Shown here: in pieces, positions 23,970 to 33,191 of the stretch
Position numbering within the stretch: the first letter of the stretch is position 1
Layout: every line of letters begins with the position of its first letter
Source of the DNA: Butyricicoccus pullicaecorum DSM 23266
Lineage (GTDB): Bacteria > Bacillota > Clostridia > Oscillospirales > Butyricicoccaceae
DNA length: 64,000 nucleotides
Direction of reading: 5' to 3'
Assembly (NCBI RefSeq): GCF_900167005.1
Contig: NZ_FUXW01000004.1
Span: forward strand, 62,001-126,000
Translations under genes and position numbers: made by a program
Notes under the pieces: model-generated
The model's input: only the letters and a program-made list of their open reading frames with translations
Database searches by the model: none
Told to the model about the DNA's origin: nothing

Positions 23970-24055
23970 GCAGATGTGGCGGAATGGCAGACGCGCTAGC
24001 TTCAGGTGCTAGTGCTCGCAAGGGCGTGTGGGTTCAAGTCCCACCATCTGCACCA
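23970..24055 (+). tRNA. tRNA-Leu (anticodon CAG), copy 1
   Basis: Acceptor stem GCAGATG / CATCTGC, anticodon stem CTAGC / GCTAG with loop TTCAGGT (anticodon CAG), a long variable arm and an encoded CCA. It lies 22 bp after the GAG tRNA and is identical to the copy at 30629-30714. Confidence 0.97.
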
Positions 24056-24058
24056 AAA

Positions 24059-24088
24059 ATCCCGAATGCAACCGCGCTCGGGATTTTT
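24059..24088 (+). terminator. Terminator after the first tRNA pair
   Basis: Stem ATCCCGA / TCGGGAT over a 12-nt loop followed by T4. The same hairpin follows the second tRNA pair. Confidence 0.85.
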
Positions 24089-24182
24089 ACTTATTCCCTA
24101 TTCACTTTTCACTCTTCTCTCACCTTTCCCGCTCTCTCGGGATTTTTGGAAGGAATAAGTAATAGTGAAGAGTGAAGAAGTA
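24087..24182. repeat. Dispersed palindromic repeat, copy 3
   Basis: Left half CTTATTCCCTATTCAC plus TTTTCACTCTTC. The right half GGAATAAGTAATAGTGAAG plus AGTGAAGAAG pairs with it. It is part of the inverted-repeat arm. Confidence 0.6.
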
Positions 24183-24269
24183 TCGTATGCCGCTCGTGCG
24201 GCGCTGCAAGATCAAAGATTGTTATGAGAAGGACACTCAGCGGTGTCTTTTTGTTTTGCACCGATTTAT

Positions 24270-24485
24270 TCACTCAGAATCGATCACAATGGCGTGACAA
24301 TTCGGACATCGATGCCCGCGAATGAACGGAAAATCCCGCGCAGTCTCCATAGTAAACACCGACTGCGCTTCCTTCTTGCTTGACGGCTTTATCGGAAAAC
24401 GCACCGGTTCTTTCAGCCAATACATGCCGTGCGTGCTCTGAAGAACACCGTCCTCCATCTCCTGCAGACAAAACGGACAGTTCAT
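24270..24485 (-). CDS. Small zinc-ribbon protein, 71 aa
   Basis: Two Cys pairs, CPFC at residues 3-6 and CPNC near residue 60, bracket a short beta-rich core, as in single zinc-ribbon proteins of the PF20097 (DUF6487) type. The ATG follows AAGGAGG. Zinc binding is likely; the partner is unknown. It stands alone between the inverted-repeat arm and the phosphatase gene. Confidence 0.75.
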   Translation of the reverse strand: MNCPFCLQEMEDGVLQSTHGMYWLKEPVRFPIKPSSKKEAQSVFTMETARDFPFIRGHRCPNCHAIVIDSE

Positions 24486-24613
24486 CGTCTCGCCTCCTTT
24501 ATATATATGATATGCTTTTTCACATACACGTCAAGTGAGTTTGCGTTCAAGGCACGACCTATGCTATACTGACAGCAAATACAGCGTTGCGTCCAAAACA
24601 GGAGGATAAAGAA

Positions 24614-25069
24614 ATGAAGATACTTTTTGTGTGCCACGGCAATATCTGCCGCAGCCCAATGGCCGAGTTTGTTATGCGTGATCTGGCGGAAAAGGCCGGT
24701 CTGGGCGATCAAATTCAGGTTGCATCCGCTGCGACCAGCACCGAGGAGATCGGCAATCCGGTCTATCCCCCTGCGCGCCGCAAACTGGCTGAGCACGGCA
24801 TCGGCAGTGCCGGTCACGCCGCCAGACAGATGAACCGTCAGGACTATGATCGATTCGATCTGCTGATCGGCATGGACTCTGCCAACATCCGCAACATGCG
24901 CCGCATCTGCGGCGGTGATCCCGACGATAAAATCCGCATGCTGATGGATTACACCGGTGTGTCCCGCGAGGTTGCCGATCCGTGGTACACCGGCAACTTC
25001 GACCAGACCTTTACCGATGTTCTGTCCGGCTGCAAGGCGCTGTTGGAGCAGCTCACGCAGGAAATGTAA
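24614..25069 (+). CDS. Low-molecular-weight protein-tyrosine phosphatase
   Basis: A 151-residue phosphatase with the P-loop CHGNICRS (Cys7, Arg13) near the N-terminus and the general acid in ADPWYTGNF. The length is typical. It removes phosphate from tyrosyl proteins or, in some bacteria, arginyl proteins. The ATG at 24614 follows AGGAGG. It is monocistronic and ends in a strong terminator shared with rnpB. The two Cys in the P-loop match the usual fold. Confidence 0.94.
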   Translation: MKILFVCHGNICRSPMAEFVMRDLAEKAGLGDQIQVASAATSTEEIGNPVYPPARRKLAEHGIGSAGHAARQMNRQDYDRFDLLIGMDSANIRNMRRICGGDPDDKIRMLMDYTGVSREVADPWYTGNFDQTFTDVLSGCKALLEQLTQEM

Positions 25070-25072
25070 AAG

Positions 25073-25102
25073 AAAAGAGACACCGATCGGTGTCTCTTTT
25101 TT
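25073..25102. terminator. Bidirectional terminator between the phosphatase gene and rnpB
   Basis: Stem AAAAGAGACACC / GGTGTCTCTTTT around GATC. It is followed by T-runs on both strands and closes both convergent transcripts. Confidence 0.9.
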
Positions 25103-25106
25103 CATG

Positions 25107-25446
25107 GTACGAGCAATCCGTAAGCCGGGTTCTGTCGTGGACGATCATCTATCTGGGACGCACGTCGCCGCACGCCTCAAGCCATCAGTCGGAGCGACCG
25201 GGTCAGTCATAGCTCCTGTCGATGTTGCTGCGGATAGAGTTTACAGACCCCCCATGTTACCATGGGGCGTGGTGAGCTCTTACCTCGCCTTTCCACCCTT
25301 ACCAGAGCACAAACTCTGGCGGTATATCTCTGTTGCACTATTCCTGAAGTTGCCTTCGGCAGACGTTATCTGCTATCCTTACCCTATGCAGCCCGGACTT
25401 TCCTCATACCAGTCGAGCCGGTACGCGACCGTCAGGATTACTCGCG
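25107..25446 (-). ncRNA. rnpB: RNase P RNA
   Basis: On the minus strand the segment holds the universally conserved GAGGAAAGTCCGGGCT near the 5' end and the matching AACCCGGCTTACGG near the 3' end, with the rich stem-loop content of bacterial RNase P RNA. The length of about 340 nt fits. It provides the catalytic core for 5' tRNA maturation. A promoter and a terminator flank it. The exact ends are inferred from them. Confidence 0.95.
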
Positions 25447-25452
25447 ATTTTT

Positions 25453-25482
25453 ATTATACGCTAAAAGTGCCTCATTCGTCAA
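25453..25482 (-). promoter_or_regulatory. rnpB promoter
   Basis: Minus strand TTGACG (25477-25482), an 18-bp spacer, TATAAT (25453-25458), placing the start about 7 bp downstream, near 25446. Confidence 0.8.
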
Positions 25483-25571
25483 TTATAAATGTTGAAATCC
25501 TGCCCAAAAACTTGAAATATCCAGCTGGAGGGAGTAAAATAAACGAAGACCAAAGGGAGAGGTATTGGATC

Positions 25572-26948
25572 ATGACACTGGATCAATATTTAGAAAGCAT
25601 TCGAGACAAGCAAGTCGCGGTCATCGGCGCAGGTGTGAGCAATATGCCGCTCGTATCGCTGCTGCGCGAAGCAGGCATCACGGTGACCGTACACGATAAA
25701 AAGACCGCCGAGGCGCTGGGCGAGCAGTATGACAAGCTGACCGCGCTGGGTGCACAGACCATTTTGGGCGAGCACTATCTGGACGAACTGACCGAAGACA
25801 TTGTCTTCCGTACCCCCGGTTTACATCCGGGTCATCCGTCGCTCGAGGCTGTCCGCGCACGCGGTGGCATCATAACGAGCGAGATGGAGCTGTTTTTCCA
25901 GGTCTGCCCGTGCAAGATCATCGGCATCACCGGTTCGGACGGCAAGACCACTACGACCACTTTGACTTACGAATTTCTGAAGCACGCCGGTCGCACCTGC
26001 CATCTGGGCGGCAACATCGGCAAGCCCCTACTGCCCGAGGTGCGCACTATGCAGCCGGACGATCTGGCTATCGTCGAGTTGTCCTCCTTCCAGCTGATGG
26101 GCATGCAGTTTAGTCCGTCTATCGCGGCCATCACCAACTTGACCCCCAATCATCTGGATTATCACAAGGATTTTGACGAGTACGTGGATGCTAAGACCAG
26201 CATTTTTACCCATCAGAAGCCGGGTGACCGTCTGGTACTCAACAGCGATGATCGCGTGACGCGCGTACTGGACATCGGCACCGGTCACAATGTTATGACG
26301 TGCAGCAAGATTGTAAAGCCGGAAAACGGCGTTTACCTGCGCGATGGCGTGATCTACATTGCCGAGAACGGTCAGGATCGCATGCTGATGGAGGCGGCTG
26401 ATATCCGCATCCCGGGTGCACACAATGTTTCTAACGTGATGATGGCGGCTGCCATTGTACAGGGTCTGTGCGAGGACAGCGACATTGTCGAAGTTGCCAA
26501 GACCTTCGGCGGCGTTGAGCACCGCATTGAGTTTGTACGCGAGTTCGAAGGCGTCAAATATTATAACGATTCTATCGCGTCCAGCCCCACCCGCACCATT
26601 GCAGGCCTCAACTCTTTCGACCAGAAGCTGATTCTGATTGCAGGTGGTTACGACAAGCACATTCCGTATGATGTGCTGGGCAAGCCCATCTGTGAGCACG
26701 TCAAGACCTTGCTGCTCACCGGTGCAACTGCACCCAAGATTCGCGCCTGTGTCGAGCAGGCCGACTGCGCACAGAAGCCCGAAATCATCGATGTTCCCGA
26801 CCTGGCCGCTGCGGTACGCACTGCCAATGCAGTTGCACAGCCGGGTGATGTGGTCATCATGAGCCCGGCAAGCGCATCGTTCGACTGCTTCAAGAACTTC
26901 ATGGAGCGCGGTGACCGATTCAAGGAACTGGTCAACAAGCTGGTATAA
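25572..26948 (+). CDS. murD: UDP-N-acetylmuramoylalanine--D-glutamate ligase
   Basis: A 458-residue Mur ligase adding D-Glu to UDP-MurNAc-L-Ala in peptidoglycan synthesis. It has the N-terminal UDP-binding VIGAGVSN, the P-loop GSDGKTTTT, ELSSFQL, NLTPNHLDYH, the EHRIEFV segment and NDSIASSPT of the C-terminal domain. The length is normal. It starts at the ATG after GGGAGAGG at 25572. It stands alone here rather than in a dcw cluster, which is common in Clostridia. Confidence 0.96.
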   Translation: MTLDQYLESIRDKQVAVIGAGVSNMPLVSLLREAGITVTVHDKKTAEALGEQYDKLTALGAQTILGEHYLDELTEDIVFRTPGLHPGHPSLEAVRARGGIITSEMELFFQVCPCKIIGITGSDGKTTTTTLTYEFLKHAGRTCHLGGNIGKPLLPEVRTMQPDDLAIVELSSFQLMGMQFSPSIAAITNLTPNHLDYHKDFDEYVDAKTSIFTHQKPGDRLVLNSDDRVTRVLDIGTGHNVMTCSKIVKPENGVYLRDGVIYIAENGQDRMLMEAADIRIPGAHNVSNVMMAAAIVQGLCEDSDIVEVAKTFGGVEHRIEFVREFEGVKYYNDSIASSPTRTIAGLNSFDQKLILIAGGYDKHIPYDVLGKPICEHVKTLLLTGATAPKIRACVEQADCAQKPEIIDVPDLAAAVRTANAVAQPGDVVIMSPASASFDCFKNFMERGDRFKELVNKLV

Positions 26949-26964
26949 TCCCCCAAAAATGCAA

Positions 26965-26996
26965 ACGGCTCGATCTCAACGATCGAGCCGTCTTTT
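26965..26996. terminator. Terminator after murD
   Basis: Perfect 11-bp stem ACGGCTCGATC / GATCGAGCCGT with a 5-nt loop, then CTTTTT. The left side also gives a T-rich tail for the convergent arsC transcript. Confidence 0.9.
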
Positions 26997-27001
26997 TATG
27001 C

Positions 27002-27418
27002 TCACAGTATACCGTCAGACTGCGCCAAATGATCTCTGAGCATGCTCACCTTTTCATGGATACGTTCCATGACATCCAAAAATACTTCATCCGGCTGCCC
27101 GGTCGGGTCATCCAGTCCCCAGTCCTCCCGATGTTTGCAGGGCAGATTCGGGCACTGTACGTTGCATCCCATCGTGATGACCACATCAACCGGCGGAATG
27201 TCGGACAGCAGCTTGCTGTACTGGGTCTGCTCCATGTCCACGCCGTAGCGCTCCTTCATCAGCCGCACCGCATCCTGATTGATCTGCGGTTTGGTTTCGG
27301 TACCGGCAGAAAAACTGTCAAACACATCGCTTGCGAGCAGCTTTCCAAGCGCTTCCGCCATCTGACTGCGGCAGGAATTATGGACACAAACGAATGCTAC
27401 CTTGGGCTTTTGATTCAT
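27002..27418 (-). CDS. arsC: Thioredoxin-type arsenate reductase
   Basis: A 138-residue ArsC of the LMW-phosphatase fold, reducing arsenate to arsenite. The catalytic loop CVHNSCRS is followed by the Cys pair MGCNVQCP and the EDWGLDDPTGQP segment typical of this class. Electrons come from thioredoxin or a similar protein. It overlaps the upstream thioredoxin-like gene by 4 bp, so the two are co-translated. It is the last gene of the operon. Confidence 0.94.
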   Translation of the reverse strand: MNQKPKVAFVCVHNSCRSQMAEALGKLLASDVFDSFSAGTETKPQINQDAVRLMKERYGVDMEQTQYSKLLSDIPPVDVVITMGCNVQCPNLPCKHREDWGLDDPTGQPDEVFLDVMERIHEKVSMLRDHLAQSDGIL

Positions 27419-27747
27419 TTTGCACCTCTCGCCTGCTCAATGAGCGCCTTGACCTGATCCTTACTGAGCACCTTACCGTACGACACCACCTTGCCGTCCA
27501 CCACCAGCGCCGGCGTGGTCATCACACCGTATGCCGCAATCTGTGCAAAGTCGGTGACGTGCGCAATCGTCGTGTCCATGCCCAGCTCAGCAAGCGCCTC
27601 GCGCGTCGCCTGCTCCAGTTCGTTGCACTTGGCGCAGCCCGATCCCAGTACCTTGACCGCTGCATCCGCGTTCTCAGCAGCCGAAGCCGTGCAAGCTCCG
27701 CCGCAGCTGCAAGTCTGCTCTTTTTTCTTCTTTCCAAACAGTCCCAT
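27415..27747 (-). CDS. Thioredoxin-like small redox-active disulfide protein
   Basis: A 110-residue protein. A short N-terminal extension rich in Lys and Cys (CSCGGAC) precedes a thioredoxin-like domain with the redox pair GCAKC and the cis-Pro strand TTPALVVDGKV. This is the redox-active disulfide protein 2 group. The ATG at 27747 lies 8 bp after GGAGG. Its 4-bp overlap with arsC suggests it is the reductant for ArsC or handles metal for the permease. Confidence 0.9.
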   Translation of the reverse strand: MGLFGKKKKEQTCSCGGACTASAAENADAAVKVLGSGCAKCNELEQATREALAELGMDTTIAHVTDFAQIAAYGVMTTPALVVDGKVVSYGKVLSKDQVKALIEQARGAK

Positions 27748-27762
27748 CGTCAATACCTCCAT

Positions 27763-28764
27763 TTATACCAAAAAGATTTGCAATCCGTTGAACAGATATC
27801 CAACCAAAATGATTCCGACCACACAAATGCCGATAAACAAGCCGAGCAGCTTGGGCTTGACCGCCTTGCGCAGCAGAATGAGCGAGGGCAGAGACAGCGT
27901 CGTGACTGCCATCATAAACGACAGCACCGTACCCAACTGTGCGCCCTTGGTCAGAAGCGCCTCGGCGACCGGAATGGTTCCAAAAATATCCGCGTACATA
28001 GGCACACCGACCAGCGTTGCCAGCACAACACCCAGCGGATTGCCGCTGCCCAGAACGGTCTCAATCCAGCTTTCCGGAATCCAGTTGTGAATCACCGCAC
28101 CGATGCCTACGCCAATCAGAATGTACGGAAATACCTTGCGGAAGGTGCCCTGCATCTGCTCTTTCGCGTAAATCACACGCTCACGACGGGTCAAATCGGG
28201 CGATTCCAAGTCCACACTGCTTGCAGAAAGGATAAATTGCTCAACATATCGCTCCATGTGCAGCCGCTCAATGATCGCACCGCCTATTACCGCAATCACT
28301 AGACCCACAATCACATACAGGACTGCAACTTTCGCGCCGAAAATGCTCATCAGCAGTACCAGACTGCCCAAATCAACCATCGGTGACGAAATCAGAAAGG
28401 AAAATGTGACACCGACCGGCAGACCGGCACTGGTGAACCCGATGAACAGCGGAATGGATGAACACGAACAGAACGGCGTGACCGTGCCGAGCAGCGCGGA
28501 CACGACATTCGCACCTAATCCATGAAATCGTCCCAAAATGCGTTTGCTGCGCTCGGGCGGGAAGTAACTCTGGATATACGAGATGACGAAAATCAACACG
28601 CAGAGTAAAACGGTGATCTTAATGACGTCATATAGGAAGAATTGTATACTGCCGCCCATACGACCAGCGATATCCAGCCCAACGGCGGATAATCCCTTGC
28701 CGATCAGTGCATTCAGCCACTTCATCCCTAAAATCTGGTCTTGGATGAATTGCCATACGACCAT
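27763..28764 (-). CDS. ArsP/UPF0718-type permease
   Basis: A 333-residue membrane protein with about eight helices. The hallmark TPFCSCSSIPLFIGF and the paired FSFLISSPMVDLG segments are those of the ArsP/YraQ family, which export organoarsenicals or related metalloid compounds. A soluble loop of about 40 residues follows the first half. It is the first gene of the operon after its own ArsR-type palindrome, and arsC with the redox protein follow. Confidence 0.9.
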   Translation of the reverse strand: MVVWQFIQDQILGMKWLNALIGKGLSAVGLDIAGRMGGSIQFFLYDVIKITVLLCVLIFVISYIQSYFPPERSKRILGRFHGLGANVVSALLGTVTPFCSCSSIPLFIGFTSAGLPVGVTFSFLISSPMVDLGSLVLLMSIFGAKVAVLYVIVGLVIAVIGGAIIERLHMERYVEQFILSASSVDLESPDLTRRERVIYAKEQMQGTFRKVFPYILIGVGIGAVIHNWIPESWIETVLGSGNPLGVVLATLVGVPMYADIFGTIPVAEALLTKGAQLGTVLSFMMAVTTLSLPSLILLRKAVKPKLLGLFIGICVVGIILVGYLFNGLQIFLV

Positions 28765-28796
28765 AGAAAAACCTCACTTTCCGGTATCTATCTCAT

Positions 28797-28812
28797 ATCA
28801 AAAATTTTTGAT
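28797..28812. promoter_or_regulatory. ArsR operator upstream of the permease
   Basis: A perfect 16-bp palindrome (ATCAAAAATTTTTGAT), 32 bp before the permease start codon. It resembles known Gram-positive ArsR half-sites (TCAAA/TTTGA). Confidence 0.75.
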
Positions 28813-28850
28813 GTTTTGTGCCGTAAGAAACGCCATCCTGTCGATGGCGT

Positions 28851-29165
28851 TTACTTGCCGCATGTCGAACAGCTCGGTGCACTGTCTGCATTCGGTGTCG
28901 TGAGCGCAAGCAGCAGCTGTACTGCACGTTCCTGCCCCTGTGCACTCAGTCGGTAGTGCGTCCACTTCCCTTCCTGTCGGCTGTCCACCAGCCCGGAATC
29001 ACACAAAATCTTCATGTGATAGGATAAACCCGACTGCGTCAGCGCGAGCGGCTCTTGTAACACGCAAGCACACTTCTCTCCGCTGCGCAGCTGTTCGAGA
29101 ATGGAAAGGCGCTTGGGATCGCACAAAGCTTTAAACACCTTGGCCTGCTCCTGATATACTTCCAC
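28851..29165 (-). CDS. arsR: ArsR-family metalloid-responsive repressor
   Basis: A 104-residue winged-helix repressor. The metal-binding CAC (EKCACVL) sits in the DNA-binding region, and a CSTC motif ends the protein. The recognition helix is LTQSGLSYHMKIL. It starts with GTG behind GAGGTG. It is transcribed from its own operator-bearing promoter in the same direction as the permease-redox-arsC genes, so it should control both promoters and be released by arsenite. Confidence 0.93.
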   Translation of the reverse strand: MEVYQEQAKVFKALCDPKRLSILEQLRSGEKCACVLQEPLALTQSGLSYHMKILCDSGLVDSRQEGKWTHYRLSAQGQERAVQLLLALTTPNADSAPSCSTCGK

Positions 29166-29176
29166 GCAATCACCTC

Positions 29177-29196
29177 ACATTAAAAAGTTTTGATGT
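29177..29196. promoter_or_regulatory. ArsR operator upstream of arsR
   Basis: The imperfect palindrome ACATTAAAAAGTTTTGATGT (two mismatched pairs) lies 11 bp before the GTG and shares the AAAA/TTTTGAT core of the site at 28797. Confidence 0.7.
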
Positions 29197-29240
29197 ATTT
29201 AGTATATGCGTGCTCGGGCCATTTGTCAACCCTATCCTAT

Positions 29241-29268
29241 AAAAAGAAGGGAGCGTTTGACCGCTCCC
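29241..29268 (-). terminator. Terminator of the SLH protein gene
   Basis: Stem GGGAGCG / CGCTCCC with a 6-nt loop. The A5 at its left end gives T5 on the minus strand. Confidence 0.85.
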
Positions 29269-29276
29269 CTCTCACT

Positions 29277-30329
29277 TTATGACCAGTTTTCATCTAGCCA
29301 GGCTTGAATTGCACGCATCGATTGCTCTTTTTTCCAGGTCACACCCGGCAAGTCAACCAGCGTCGCGCGTTCCTGTGTCGCCTCAATCTGTAAGACATAG
29401 TTCATGTATTTTGTGCTGCCAGGGTCTGCCAGCACCGTGAACGTCAGGCTTGTACCATCAAAAGCGAGGACATCCCCGATCCGCACAGGTGTATTATCCG
29501 GTAATTGAAAAATACGGATCCAGAGTTTACCATCCGTGCTGCGATACACCGTGCGCCCACCGTGAAACGTCCAGTCCGGTACATCGGACACCGGTGCAGG
29601 TGAAATCACCGCGCTATCTGGTGCGTAATCAATCGCATATTGCACACCATCTACTGTCTGGAACTGACAGGGCGGCAATGCCGATGTGCTCACCGCGTCC
29701 GGTGTTTGAACAATTCCCTTTGCGCACTCAAAGTCCTTCTTAACACTGTCCCAACTTTCTTGGGTAAAGATGCCTTGCTCGATCAAACGGTCAGCCAGCG
29801 TTCTGGTCTCACCATTCATTTGCGCGTATAGCGTGTCCATGGATAAGGCCACTGCCTGCCCGCGTGTGATCTCGCTGCCATACTCGCGCCGGTAGGCCTC
29901 AGCGGATAAGTGCGTTTTGCCCGCTGCGACATCATTGTCGGTAAAACCTGCAGCACGTCCAGTAAACCATGCGTATTGCTCAAAATGCATGGGATCATTG
30001 GGACTGTAGGTAGTTTTGGATGTGCCGTTCGTCAGTTTGTTTTCATACAGCCAGCCAATGTAAGGCTGCGCCCAGTCCGGAACATCAGTAAACGGTGTCT
30101 GGTACGTGCTTACCTTGGCTTCCGCTTCCCCGCCAAGCAGACGGACGAGCATAACTGCACCCTCAGCACGGGTCATTGTGCGGTCAAGCTCGTAACCCTG
30201 TTCGGTACCTTGAAACAGTCCAAGCTCGGCCAGAAATATCGCGTCCTGCTGCTGAATTTCAGTTGCTGCTGTTGCTGTTCCTGTAAGGATCAGTGCACTC
30301 AGAATTGCAATGCCCAGCGTTCGTTTCAT
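29277..30329 (-). CDS. Secreted protein with S-layer-homology-type repeats
   Basis: A 350-residue protein with a signal peptide (MKRTLGIAILSALILTGTATA). It has two or three SLH-like units (about 25-190: LAELGLFQGTEQGYELDRTM, FTDVPDWAQPYIGWLYENKL, ITRGQAVALSMDTLY), which bind cell-wall polymers. A C-terminal beta-rich domain of about 160 residues has no clear family. The ATG at 30329 follows GGAGG. It is probably attached to the cell surface. The start of the C-terminal domain has two Cys (near residues 202 and 222). Confidence 0.85.
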   Translation of the reverse strand: MKRTLGIAILSALILTGTATAATEIQQQDAIFLAELGLFQGTEQGYELDRTMTRAEGAVMLVRLLGGEAEAKVSTYQTPFTDVPDWAQPYIGWLYENKLTNGTSKTTYSPNDPMHFEQYAWFTGRAAGFTDNDVAAGKTHLSAEAYRREYGSEITRGQAVALSMDTLYAQMNGETRTLADRLIEQGIFTQESWDSVKKDFECAKGIVQTPDAVSTSALPPCQFQTVDGVQYAIDYAPDSAVISPAPVSDVPDWTFHGGRTVYRSTDGKLWIRIFQLPDNTPVRIGDVLAFDGTSLTFTVLADPGSTKYMNYVLQIEATQERATLVDLPGVTWKKEQSMRAIQAWLDENWS

Positions 30330-30486
30330 GCTAACGCCTCCTATCCTACCCAAATCACAAAAGCATGAACGATGTATTTACTTTTATCGTATACCCTCTG
30401 ATTCAAAAGTCAAGAAAGGCTTAAGGCTATAATAAAAAGACACCATTTGGTGTCCCTTTATAACAGTCTTTGATCTTGAAGCACCG

Positions 30487-30595
30487 CACAATCGGTATAC
30501 TATACTTCTTCCATCTTCACTATTACCTATTCCCTCCAAAAATCCCGTGAAGACAGAAGAGATAATGAAGAGTGAAAAGCGAATAAGTAATAAGT
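30487..30595. repeat. Dispersed palindromic repeat, copy 4
   Basis: The inverted homologue of copy 3: TTCACTATTACCTATTCCCT on one side and AATGAAGAGTGAAAAGCGAA on the other. Confidence 0.55.
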
Positions 30596-30625
30596 AAAAA
30601 TCCCGAACGCTGTCGCATTCGGGAT
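30596..30625 (-). terminator. Terminator after the second tRNA pair
   Basis: Stem ATCCCGAA / TTCGGGAT with a 10-nt loop and an A-run on its left (T-run for the minus strand). Confidence 0.85.
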
Positions 30626-30628
30626 TTT

Positions 30629-30714
30629 TGGTGCAGATGGTGGGACTTGAACCCACACGCCCTTGCGAGCACTAGCACCTGAAGCTAGCGCGTCTGCCAT
30701 TCCGCCACATCTGC
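30629..30714 (-). tRNA. tRNA-Leu (anticodon CAG), copy 2
   Basis: Identical on the minus strand to the tRNA at 23970-24055, including the encoded CCA. Confidence 0.97.
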
Positions 30715-30733
30715 ATATTTATTTTTTCGAATG

Positions 30734-30819
30734 TGGTGCGAGTGACGGGACTTGAACCCGTACGCCTTATGAGCACACGCCCCTCAAACGTGCCTGTCTA
30801 CCAGTTCCAGCACACTCGC
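30734..30819 (-). tRNA. tRNA-Leu (anticodon GAG), copy 2
   Basis: Identical on the minus strand to the tRNA at 23862-23947, including CCA. It is the first gene of the second tRNA pair. Confidence 0.97.
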
Positions 30820-30857
30820 GTCATCTTTTCGAGTCGCTTTCCTCGGCGACGTGTTAT

Positions 30858-30886
30858 ATTATACGGTATATCCCCAAAATTGTCAA
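30858..30886 (-). promoter_or_regulatory. Consensus promoter of the second tRNA-Leu pair
   Basis: TTGACA, a 17-bp spacer and TATAAT, a perfect consensus on the minus strand. The spacer differs from the first pair's promoter, so it is independent. Confidence 0.9.
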
Positions 30887-31036
30887 GCATATTTCCACAA
30901 AAATTTTATTTATTTCAAATTTTCTATTTTTTACTGTTTCTGTACATTACAATCAACCATCTGCAAGCAATTCCACCCTTTCGCTTTCTTTTGTATGCTT
31001 TTGCACAGTCTTGAAAAAATATAAAATACTGTATGA

Positions 31037-31078
31037 AAAAAGCACCCAAAACAAGGCTTAATAGTGATAAGGTACTAT
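31037..31078. repeat. Candidate left end of the mobile element
   Basis: Read on the minus strand this stretch (CCTTATCACTATTAAGCC, then GTTTTGGGTGCTTTT) matches 50417-50458 at about 37 of 42 positions. It lies just outside the recombinase stop codon. Together the two places bracket the serine-recombinase element. The larger hairpin at 50379-50454 contains both arms, so this may be an end or a shared terminator. A separate hairpin (AACGGTGTGACC / GGTCACGCCGTT, about 31100-31128) overlaps the recombinase stop. Confidence 0.45.
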
Positions 31079-31118
31079 TTAGCTTTGCGAGGGGCAGAGA
31101 ACGGTGTGACCGCAATGG

Positions 31119-33172
<2,054 letters not shown>

Positions 33173-33191
33173 AAGCAAAAATTCCTTTCTG

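Larger units (their letters stand above)
23862..24258 (+). repeat. Left arm of a long inverted repeat (tRNA pair plus downstream element)
   Basis: This segment matches 30430-30819 in inverted orientation. The tRNA genes are identical. The following roughly 200 bp, including the terminator, the GTGAATA-type repeat and a final hairpin GACAC / GTGTC with T5 at 24232-24252, are clearly homologous with scattered changes. The arms flank about 6.2 kb. Confidence 0.85.
30430..30819 (-). repeat. Right arm of the long inverted repeat
   Basis: The minus-strand counterpart of 23862-24258: identical tRNA pair, then the homologous terminator, GTGAATA-type repeat and final GACAC / GTGTC hairpin (near 30437-30456). 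The spacer between the two tRNAs differs from the left arm, so the arms were not copied very recently as a whole. Confidence 0.85.

Noticed and set aside
30629-31078. tRNA-Leu as attachment site for the mobile element
   Set aside because: Both tRNAs are intact and lie more than 200 bp from the recombinase end, and large serine recombinases do not usually use tRNA genes. No tRNA fragment is present at 50.4 kb.
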